This document shows, in pieces, positions 9,913 to 17,510 of a stretch of DNA of 64,000 bases (position 1 is the first letter of the stretch; each line of letters starts with the position of its first letter). The stretch covers positions 1 through 64,000 of the forward strand of contig NZ_CAJJWO010000014.1 in NCBI RefSeq assembly GCF_905196875.1. Direction: 5' to 3'. A model generated the notes under the pieces. It was not told where the DNA came from and did no database searches. It worked only from the letters and a program-made list of their open reading frames with translations. Origin of the DNA: an uncultured Parabacteroides sp. (GTDB taxonomy: Bacteria > Bacteroidota > Bacteroidia > Bacteroidales > Tannerellaceae). Position numbers and translations under genes: made by a program.

Positions 9913-11442
9913 TTATTTCCAGTTACCGTTTTGTTTCAATTCAAATTCGGTTCCCAATGTTTTTGTCATTTCTCCCTGAGGAATAGGAAGATATTTCATC
10001 CATTCTTCAAAGGTACGGACAGAGTTGAATTCGGAATTGTTTTCCGTCAGTACGCTTGGGGCGTCTCCCCAGCGAACCAGATCCCAGAAACGCATCCCTT
10101 CGCCCAGGAACTCTTTACGACGTTCGTTCTTGATATTCTGGGCTGTGGCGGCAAGCGGTTTATCGGTGCCGAAAGCACGACGGCGTATCTGGTTGAAGCA
10201 TTCGTCTGCATTTACACCCTGGGCTTCGGGGGCGCCTCCCATCTTTACCAGTTCCACATAGTTCAACAATGTTTCGGCATACCGGAAAATACGCAGGTTG
10301 TTACAGTAATTCAGATCCTGGTCGCCGGGAGGAGGGTTATATCCTTCACGGGCAGCATATTTACGCTGGAACAGGCCGGTATCCTGGAAACGTTTTGAAT
10401 AACTGCCTTCACGCCAGTCGTTGATAGAAGCGTCGCGGCGCAGGTCTCCTTCTTCGTATATCTGGTAGGCAGACAAACGGACGGGAGCAAATCCCCAACC
10501 TCCTTTGAACACTCCGTCAGGATCTTTCAATTCATTCGGCGAGATAAATGCCGGTAAGTTCGTACCATATCCCTGCCAGCCTGTATCCCAGGTTTTGCCT
10601 TCCGGCAGTTGGTTGCTTTCAAAGATGGATTCTTTGCAGAATTCATTTTCGTCCTGCCACATGGCATCGAAATCATCCATCAGCTCGTAATCGCCGCTTT
10701 TGATGATCGTGGCCATGTCGTTGGCTACTTCGGCATATTTGGACTGGTCTTTCTGATACATCACTACACGTGCTTTCAGCATCAGGGCGGCTGCTCTGTT
10801 GGCACGTCCCAGGTTGGCTGCGGTGACTTTCATCGGCATACCTTCGCCACAGGCTATTTCCAGGTCGGCCATTATCTTCTGGTATATTTCGTCTGCACTC
10901 ATCTGAGGAGCCAGGTAAGGATCATCCAGCGGAGCTTCGAAATAAGGAATGTTTCCCCAGAACTTCCATAACAGATGAGTATAGTAGGCCCGTAAGAAAT
11001 GAGATTCTGCGGTATATTGGGCTACTTTTTCATCCGTTACATTTACTGCATTCTGACAAGCTATCACAGCATTGTTAGCACGTGCCAGACCGGTAAAATA
11101 GATGCTCCACAATCCGTCGAGAGTCTCTGCCGCACTGGAACTGAATTGCGACAGTACGTATAATTGATGCTGGTCGCCGGCATCGCCTCCTCCTTTGAAC
11201 AAGTCGTCGGAACGCAGGTCTGACATAAGTAACACAGCATTATAATTGTTGTTTGCGTAGCTGTCAAACATCAGGATCTGATAAGCCGAACCCAGACTGG
11301 ACAGGATCGTTCCTTCGGTTGCGGCTGCACCGGCTTCCGGCTTTTCGGTCGGCCCGGCTGTCAGGAAATCGTCGCCACAGGAAGTGGTCATGACGGCAGT
11401 CGCCAAAAAAGATGCAAAAGCGAATAATTTATATCTTTTCAT
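9913..11442 (-). CDS. SusD/RagB-family starch-binding-like lipoprotein
   Basis: A 509-residue SusD homologue with lipobox TTSC (Cys22). The TPR-like helices and the C-terminal RagB/SusD signature (RRKEFLGEGMRFWDLVRWG) are clear. SusD forms the lid over the SusC barrel at the outer membrane and binds the incoming glycan. It lies 21 nt after SusC, in the usual order. Confidence 0.96.
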   Translation of the reverse strand: MKRYKLFAFASFLATAVMTTSCGDDFLTAGPTEKPEAGAAATEGTILSSLGSAYQILMFDSYANNNYNAVLLMSDLRSDDLFKGGGDAGDQHQLYVLSQFSSSAAETLDGLWSIYFTGLARANNAVIACQNAVNVTDEKVAQYTAESHFLRAYYTHLLWKFWGNIPYFEAPLDDPYLAPQMSADEIYQKIMADLEIACGEGMPMKVTAANLGRANRAAALMLKARVVMYQKDQSKYAEVANDMATIIKSGDYELMDDFDAMWQDENEFCKESIFESNQLPEGKTWDTGWQGYGTNLPAFISPNELKDPDGVFKGGWGFAPVRLSAYQIYEEGDLRRDASINDWREGSYSKRFQDTGLFQRKYAAREGYNPPPGDQDLNYCNNLRIFRYAETLLNYVELVKMGGAPEAQGVNADECFNQIRRRAFGTDKPLAATAQNIKNERRKEFLGEGMRFWDLVRWGDAPSVLTENNSEFNSVRTFEEWMKYLPIPQGEMTKTLGTEFELKQNGNWK

Positions 11443-11463
11443 AATGATAAATACGTTTAAATG

Positions 11464-14400
11464 TTAGAAAGTGATATTAGCACCTAAAGAGATCGTTCTT
11501 GATTGCGGATAGATACCTTTATCCACGCCGATTGTAGTATAATTTCCGGAGGCCAGTTCCGGATCGAAACCGTCGTAGCCGGTGAATGTGAACAGGTTCT
11601 CTGCCGATACGTATACTCTCAGTCTTTGTATGGATGCTTTCTTTGTCCAGATGGCAGGCAAGGTATATCCCAGCTGGGCGGTTTTCAGGCGTACATAAGA
11701 TCCGTTTTTTACATACAGGTCGGAAGAACGCCAGTTTCCGTTCGGGTTCTGCGCGGTCATGCGGGGGATAGAGTTGGAAGAACCTTCACCCATCCATCTG
11801 TCGAGTATCCATGTCGGACGGTTCATTGCCGGTATGTCGCCACGTTGTGCGAAGTCGAATATATCGTTTCCGAAAGTTCCCTGGAAGAAGAGATTCAGGT
11901 CGAATCCTTTCCAGTCTGCACCCAGTGTCAAACCGAATGTCCAGTCGGGCATCCCTTTACCGATCTTTGTCCTGTCGGTATCGTCTACCACTCCGTCTTT
12001 ATTCGTATCCACGAAGCGAACGTCGCCGGGTTGTGCTTTCGGTTGCAACAATTCGCCTTTATCGTTTTTGTAAGCATTTACTTCGTCCCAGTTCTGGAAG
12101 ATACCGTCTGTTTTCATTCCGTAGAAGTAGGGCCAGACATCTCCGTTCGTAGCACGTACATATTCGCCTACTCCGGATGCACCGGCACTTTCGTAAGTGG
12201 CCAGGCCGGAAGCGTTACCCAGGTCGATCAGCTTGTTCTTCAGGTAAGAAGCGTTGGCGCTGATTGAATAGTTGAAATCTTTGACGGAAGACTTCCAACC
12301 CAGTTCGAATTCAAGTCCCCAGTTTTGCATTTTACCTGCGTTACTCATCGGAGCGCTTTGTCCTACGTAGCTTGGGATCGGTTTATCCATCAACATACCG
12401 TTTGTTTTCTTTTTGAAATAGTCGAAGCCGAAATTCAAACCGTTATTGAAGAAGCGGGCATCGAAACCGAGGTCGACCTGTTCAGACTCTTCCCATTTGA
12501 TATTCGGATTGGCAATAGCCGCCGGTGAAGAACCATATTGCATATTTCCGGTCTTGCCGTTGTCCTTTACGCTGTAACCTCCGCCGAAATAGTAGTTTTG
12601 TCCTCCGTCCATCAAGGCAGTATAACGGAAGTTACCGATATTCTCGTTACCGTTTTTACCCCAGCTGAAACGTACTTTCATAGAATTGAATATGTCGCTC
12701 TGAAATTGTCGCATATAAGGTTCGTTCAATACATTCCAACCGACAGACAAAGCCGGGAATGTAGCCCATTTATGATTCGGTCCGAAGCGGGAAGAACCGT
12801 CGCGGCGCATTGTGAACTGTAACATATAACGTTCGTCGTAGTTATAATCGATACGGCCGAAATAAGAAGCCAGGGCAGTAAAGTTGTAACCATCCGTGCC
12901 TCCCCATGTACGTTCGTCGTCGCGGCTGCCGGTGGCCGAGTTGATATTAGCCTTGTTCGGGTCTGTTTCAAGCAGGTCGTAATCGCTGCCACCCAGTTTG
13001 CGGACTGAGTATTTTTGTGCCGACTGTCCTAATACGACTGTCAGGTTGTTCTTTTCAAAGAATGTTTTATTGTAGGTAAATACGTTTTCTACCTGCCATC
13101 TGTAACCGCGGTTCATTTCGCTTTGTACCCAGCTCTGTTCGTTTTTCTTCATCGAGCCCATATAGTATTCGAAACCGTAGCCGTCGGCACCCCAGAAAGC
13201 GAGGTCGGCACCATAACTGCTTTTAAACTTCAGTCCGGGAAGTACATCCAGTTCAGCCCAGAAAGAACCGACGAATTTGTCTTCATTATTTTTCGTTACG
13301 GAAGGAGAATTCAGCTGGGCAACCGGGTTGGCTAATTCCTGATAACCGGAAGGCGGCAGTGAGAATACACGTCCGTTTTTATCTACGACAGCTGTCGGAT
13401 ATTTTTCCAGAATTTCAGCCGATTCCTTTTCGTTGGCATAAATAGGAACCAGGGGGGAGAAAGTGATGGCACTTCCCAGGATGGAACCGTATTCCGAGTT
13501 GCTTTCGACAGTAGAATTCGTACCTCTCGAATAACCGATATTGACACCTACCTTCAATTTGTTGAGAAATTTACGGTCTTGTGCTTCAAACACTTCATAG
13601 GTAGAGTTGGAGCGAAGGCTCCAGCGGTCGTAGTTGGATTTACCATAGTCGCCGCCTACGATACCTTCCTGGTTGAAATAACCTAAAGAAAGAAAATATT
13701 GCATTTTGTCGCTACCACCGTTAATACTTACCTGATGTTGCTGAACCGGAGCGTCGTAATTGAAAGTGGCATCCTGCCAGTCGGTTCCGTTACCGGACGA
13801 AGCGATTTCTTCCTGTGAGTAAAGAGGAGCGTTACCGTCGTTTACCTGCGCTTCGTTCATGATGGTCATGTACTCACGTGCATTCAGGACCGCTTTCTTT
13901 TTCCAGGGATTCTGCCATCCGTAGCTGAAGTCGTAGTTGATCGTCGCTTTGCCGCTTTTACCGCTCTTGGTCGTTACGAGTACAACTCCATTGGCGGCAC
14001 GGGCTCCGTAAATGGCTGCTGACGCTGCGTCCTTCAGGATCTCGACAGACTGGATATCCACCGGGTTCAGATAGTTGATACCACCGTCTACCGGCATGCC
14101 GTCTACGATATATAACGGATCGCTGTTGTTGACCGTACCGATACCGCGGATACGTACCTTTGAGTCTGATCCGGGCTGGCCGGAACTTTGCGTGATCTGT
14201 ACACCGGATACCTTTCCTTTCAGTGCATCTTCTACACGGGAAGGCTTGGCTGCATTCAGTTCATCGGCTGTTACGCGGCTGATAGCTGCTGTTACCACAC
14301 TCTTTTTCTGAACACCGTAACCCACAACGACAATTTCGTCCAATGCCTGGCTGTCTTCTGCCAGTGTTATGATTAACGGTTTGTTATCGGAGATCTTTAC

Positions 14401-14673
14401 CAGTTGGGGCGTATAGCCGATAAAAGAGATTTCCAGGACAGAACTTTGCTCGACGTCAGGAATAGTGAACATACCATCCAGGTCGGTAATTGTCCCGTTG
14501 GTCGTTCCTTTAATAATAACATTTGCACCGATGACTGGTTCGCCCTGAGTGTCTTTTACCTGTCCACTGATCGTGAATTTCTGAGCGAATGCAAGTGTCG
14601 GGAATAATAATAACAGGCATAAGATGGGGATCATACCTCCATAATACCTCCGTTTGAATAAAATGTTCTTCAT
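11464..14673 (-). CDS. SusC/RagA-family TonB-dependent outer-membrane transporter
   Basis: A 1069-residue transporter. It has a signal peptide (LLLFPTLAFA), a CarboxypepD_reg-like domain (about 32-110, ISGQVKDTQGEPVIGANVII), a TonB-box region (DEIVVVGYG), a plug domain (VRIRGIGTVNNSDPLYIVDG) and a beta-barrel ending ISLGANITF. It lacks the N-terminal STN signalling domain used with anti-sigma factors, in keeping with control by an HTCS instead. It is the first gene of the beta-glucan operon and is read from the promoter at 14731-14760. Confidence 0.96.
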   Translation of the reverse strand: MKNILFKRRYYGGMIPILCLLLLFPTLAFAQKFTISGQVKDTQGEPVIGANVIIKGTTNGTITDLDGMFTIPDVEQSSVLEISFIGYTPQLVKISDNKPLIITLAEDSQALDEIVVVGYGVQKKSVVTAAISRVTADELNAAKPSRVEDALKGKVSGVQITQSSGQPGSDSKVRIRGIGTVNNSDPLYIVDGMPVDGGINYLNPVDIQSVEILKDAASAAIYGARAANGVVLVTTKSGKSGKATINYDFSYGWQNPWKKKAVLNAREYMTIMNEAQVNDGNAPLYSQEEIASSGNGTDWQDATFNYDAPVQQHQVSINGGSDKMQYFLSLGYFNQEGIVGGDYGKSNYDRWSLRSNSTYEVFEAQDRKFLNKLKVGVNIGYSRGTNSTVESNSEYGSILGSAITFSPLVPIYANEKESAEILEKYPTAVVDKNGRVFSLPPSGYQELANPVAQLNSPSVTKNNEDKFVGSFWAELDVLPGLKFKSSYGADLAFWGADGYGFEYYMGSMKKNEQSWVQSEMNRGYRWQVENVFTYNKTFFEKNNLTVVLGQSAQKYSVRKLGGSDYDLLETDPNKANINSATGSRDDERTWGGTDGYNFTALASYFGRIDYNYDERYMLQFTMRRDGSSRFGPNHKWATFPALSVGWNVLNEPYMRQFQSDIFNSMKVRFSWGKNGNENIGNFRYTALMDGGQNYYFGGGYSVKDNGKTGNMQYGSSPAAIANPNIKWEESEQVDLGFDARFFNNGLNFGFDYFKKKTNGMLMDKPIPSYVGQSAPMSNAGKMQNWGLEFELGWKSSVKDFNYSISANASYLKNKLIDLGNASGLATYESAGASGVGEYVRATNGDVWPYFYGMKTDGIFQNWDEVNAYKNDKGELLQPKAQPGDVRFVDTNKDGVVDDTDRTKIGKGMPDWTFGLTLGADWKGFDLNLFFQGTFGNDIFDFAQRGDIPAMNRPTWILDRWMGEGSSNSIPRMTAQNPNGNWRSSDLYVKNGSYVRLKTAQLGYTLPAIWTKKASIQRLRVYVSAENLFTFTGYDGFDPELASGNYTTIGVDKGIYPQSRTISLGANITF

Positions 14674-14730
14674 AAGATAAATACATTTTAAAGTTAACTA
14701 CTAAATCGTTTTTTACTTTTTTTGTATTGG

Positions 14731-14760
14731 CAAAAGTAAAGTGTGGTTTGTGGGCTTCAA
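14731..14760 (-). promoter_or_regulatory. Bacteroidetes-type promoter of the beta-glucan PUL
   Basis: On the minus strand a -7 element TACTTTTG (14738-14731) matches TAnnTTTG, and a -33 TTG (14760-14758) lies exactly 19 nt upstream of it. Transcription would start near 14724 and leave a leader of about 50 nt before the SusC ATG. Confidence 0.75.
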
Positions 14761-14887
14761 TAGCCTGGTAAACAGGATAAGTAAGTATCCGTGTTTTCTA
14801 TGTTTCTGATATATAGGTTTTTATTTGTTTTATGCGTATATAAAAAGTAAGTTGTTATATGAAGTTAAGGAGGCTCTGATCTTCGTT

Positions 14888-16600
14888 TCAGCGCTCTATT
14901 TTCCCTAAAGATTTTACAATTTCTGCAAAATGTTCTTTGGGGACGACTGCTTTACTGCGTGTTTTCAGCCGGTTGTTGTAGACTGTCTGGGCGGAGCAAT
15001 GGAGGAACTCGGCTATTTTTACACTATCGCTGATCCCGAGACGGACCAGTGCATAGATACGGAGTTCGGTATTCAGTAATTCTCCCTCTTTGGGCATGAT
15101 CTGTTTATCCGGTTCGAGTAAGGCATTAAAGTCGGATACGAAATCCGGATAGATATGCAGGAAGATAGCATCGAAATTGCGGTAAAATTCTTTTAGCTCG
15201 TTGGAGGCCATTGAAGAAGTGTCCGTCATCTTCTTGACTTCATCCACCATACCGGTTCTGATTTTCCGGTTTATATTTTTTCTGTATTCATCGAGCTTAC
15301 TGATATAGTTGGAGCAGATATTGAATACATAACCGATATATTCTTCCTTGACGTAATTTGACTCCGTCAGTTTGGAGTTGGTGTCTAGCAACTGTTTGTT
15401 CAGTGACTGGAGCTGGTTGTTTACTTCCGCCAGTTGCGTATGAGCTTTTTCCAGTTCGTTTACATGTGTATTCAGTGTCTGATTGGCATCGTTCAGTTTT
15501 CTCTGGGATTCTTTCAGTCGCTTTATCTGTAGCCCAATAAAGCACAGTGCAGCTAGCAAGACCAGCGATAAGGTACTGACGATGTAAAGATAGCGGCGCA
15601 AATCGGCCTCCTGTCTTTTGTTCTTTTGTTCGTATGTCTTATGGATTGCGTCCAGTGCAGAAGAAATACCGATCATGCGTATCCTGTTTTTATACAGTTG
15701 TGCACATCCGAGGCAATAGTTCAGGTAAGAATAGGCACGGTCGGTGGCCCCTTTTTCATACAGGGTCTTTCCGAGTTCTTCCAATGAAGCGATATCGTGG
15801 TTGGCCGACCGTATATCAGCCATGGCTGATAAGATAAGGTAACGAAGATATTCCTCTTCGTTACCTTCGTCTCTATTCATTATAGCTAAAATGTATGCAT
15901 TCATAGCCTCCTTCCTGGAATCGAACGATGCGGAAGCCAGTGATAATCTTAACTGTTCTTTTACCTCTTCTGCCATAGGAGTTCCGTTATATTGCCATCC
16001 TTTGTACCATAGATAATAGGGATGATTATCCTGTATACTGGAAAAAATGGAATCCCGATATATCTTTTCCTGTGCATAATAAAGTAAACTTTGTTGGGAA
16101 TCTTCACCGGAGTATTGGCCGTAATGGGAATAGAGATACATCATCTGTCCGTAATAATCCGTCTTGGCATAGGATGACAGGTTCTCGACATTTATCTCAC
16201 TTAAGGCATCCAGTGCCTCTTTCAGGAATCCGGTGGCCGATGATATAAAAGATTGTTCTATTTTCCACTGTGCTATCCATTGCCGATTATTCAGTCGCTG
16301 GGCGATGTCCAGATTTTTATGTATATAGTTCAGGGCAGAGTCGCTGTCATATACCATATATTCCTCATAAAACAGTTTGTTCATCCAGTATTGTTCTTCC
16401 TCCGTCTGAACTTTCTGTTCCATTTTTCTCAGTTCTTCGATCCGCTTCTCTTTAGCAACGACAAAGGTCTCTTTTTTAGCAAGCAGCGAGTCAAGGCTTT
16501 GTAGCATTTTTTCGATATTGCCGGACACCGGTTGCCCGTCGGCATACTCCGAACAAACGAATGAAGAAATGATAAATAATAGTATTATCCGGATATACAT
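14888..16600 (-). CDS. TPR/transmembrane/HTH regulator, DUF6377 type
   Basis: A 570-residue protein with a signal peptide (to about residue 22), a helical repeat periplasmic region, one membrane segment near 335-357 (LSLVLLAALCFIGL), a coiled coil (about 360-420, rich in LN/QLQSLNKQLL repeats) and a cytoplasmic C-terminus. The last 60 residues hold a LuxR-like HTH (LRIYALVRLGISDSVKIAEF, then SAQTVYNNRLKTRSKA). This layout is the DUF6377 family common in Bacteroidales, thought to be membrane-bound regulators. It reads toward the SusC promoter, so it may add a second control to that locus, or it may be independent. The signal sensed is unknown. Confidence 0.78.
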   Translation of the reverse strand: MYIRIILLFIISSFVCSEYADGQPVSGNIEKMLQSLDSLLAKKETFVVAKEKRIEELRKMEQKVQTEEEQYWMNKLFYEEYMVYDSDSALNYIHKNLDIAQRLNNRQWIAQWKIEQSFISSATGFLKEALDALSEINVENLSSYAKTDYYGQMMYLYSHYGQYSGEDSQQSLLYYAQEKIYRDSIFSSIQDNHPYYLWYKGWQYNGTPMAEEVKEQLRLSLASASFDSRKEAMNAYILAIMNRDEGNEEEYLRYLILSAMADIRSANHDIASLEELGKTLYEKGATDRAYSYLNYCLGCAQLYKNRIRMIGISSALDAIHKTYEQKNKRQEADLRRYLYIVSTLSLVLLAALCFIGLQIKRLKESQRKLNDANQTLNTHVNELEKAHTQLAEVNNQLQSLNKQLLDTNSKLTESNYVKEEYIGYVFNICSNYISKLDEYRKNINRKIRTGMVDEVKKMTDTSSMASNELKEFYRNFDAIFLHIYPDFVSDFNALLEPDKQIMPKEGELLNTELRIYALVRLGISDSVKIAEFLHCSAQTVYNNRLKTRSKAVVPKEHFAEIVKSLGKIER

Positions 16601-16626
16601 TGTTGTGTAATTTAAGGTTTACGGGT

Positions 16627-16634
16627 CAAAGATA
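16627..16634 (-). promoter_or_regulatory. Possible -7 element for the DUF6377 regulator
   Basis: On the minus strand TATCTTTG matches TAnnTTTG, 27 nt before the regulator start. No TTG was found at the expected -33 distance, so this is a half-supported promoter. Confidence 0.4.
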
Positions 16635-16664
16635 AAAAAAGAGGATGAATTTATCCTCTTTTTT
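16635..16664. terminator. Rho-independent terminator, bidirectional
   Basis: GAGGAT and ATCCTC pair around a 6-nt loop and are flanked by A6 and T6, so either strand gives a hairpin followed by U residues. On the minus strand it ends the transcript of the toxin-like gene (stop at 16772). Confidence 0.75.
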
Positions 16665-16771
16665 ACTACTTATAAACAATCTGCTTTTTTTTATTATAGC
16701 ATCTTATCTGATCTTCAAACTTTCCAGCTCATTTATTATTGTGTCTTCCCACAGCTGTACTTTGAGGTATT

Positions 16772-17413
16772 TTAATCCATATCGAGAACGGCTCCATTAA
16801 CTCTGGTTATTGGTCCGGGTGCTTGGTATGGTCTCGGTCGACCAGAACTTCCTCCGGCTTGCACCTCCTTTGTTCTCCACTCGTAACTTTGCTGAAATTG
16901 GTCAGCAAGGTTGTTCACCTTGTCTCCAGATGGCGTAAAGGTATAGTCATCTCGATGCAAAATAGCCATGTAGTATCTGACTTCGTAGGGTGTTCCTCCA
17001 TTCCCTACTTTTTTTTGTGCGTCATTTTCTATTGTGTGGTGTTTATTATTCATTGAAGAGGTTATGGGGACAATATTACTGAATCCTCCGGATCCTCCCA
17101 GGCGATCGTTCACCATATGCCCTCCTACCCAGGATCCTCCTGCGATTTTTGCCACCGCTTGTGCTTCTGCCCTTGGTCCTGCTTCTACTCCTTGACTTAG
17201 TGTTTCTGATTGAACCCACCCACTGTCGTAATTATTGATAGTGTTAGTAACAGTCACTGTTTTGATCCGTTGTATAGTCTCGATATTATGGCTCACCGGT
17301 ACTCGATTATCCACAAACCCCAAATCTTGCTTCACACCTCTTTTCTTTTGAGCGACAGAATTAGCAACTGCTCTACTTTTATTCTCTTTACGTTTCTCTA
17401 CTTGTGCATACAT
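16772..17413 (-). CDS. Orphan eCIS-cargo-like protein with predicted HNH/endonuclease-like toxin core
   Basis: A 213-residue protein with no signal peptide. The first 40 residues (KENKSRAVANSVAQKKRG, then GFVDNR) match the leader I know from DUF4157-type proteins associated with extracellular contractile injection systems. The DUF4157 metal-binding domain itself is absent. The centre (about 95-140: GSWVGGHMVNDRLGG, SNIVPITSSMNNKHHTIEN) resembles the GHLVN-type DNA/RNA endonuclease cores found at the C-terminus of such cargo, with a candidate catalytic His in GGHMVND. No immunity gene is evident beside it and no eCIS structural genes lie in the window. The family reading is from memory of motifs; nuclease activity is inference. 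Confidence 0.6.
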   Translation of the reverse strand: MYAQVEKRKENKSRAVANSVAQKKRGVKQDLGFVDNRVPVSHNIETIQRIKTVTVTNTINNYDSGWVQSETLSQGVEAGPRAEAQAVAKIAGGSWVGGHMVNDRLGGSGGFSNIVPITSSMNNKHHTIENDAQKKVGNGGTPYEVRYYMAILHRDDYTFTPSGDKVNNLADQFQQSYEWRTKEVQAGGSSGRPRPYQAPGPITRVNGAVLDMD

Positions 17414-17434
17414 ATCTCAAATATTCCAATAAAA

Positions 17435-17495
17435 TCGCCAAATTTAAAATATGACAGAGCTCGTATGAAATGCTCTCTTATTTTAAATTTGGCGA
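17435..17495 (-). terminator. Large two-tier hairpin between M16 peptidase and toxin-like gene
   Basis: Perfect 16-bp arms TCGCCAAATTTAAAAT (17435-17450) and ATTTTAAATTTGGCGA (17480-17495) enclose a smaller AGAGC/GCTCT stem (17456-17460, 17472-17476). On the minus strand the outer stem is followed by TTTTATT, so it can terminate the peptidase transcript, whose stop is at 17511. The outer arm also contains TAAATTTG (17446-17439 on the minus strand), a possible -7 element 25 nt before the toxin-like gene. Confidence 0.6.
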
Positions 17496-17510
17496 AAATG
17501 TTATATAATC

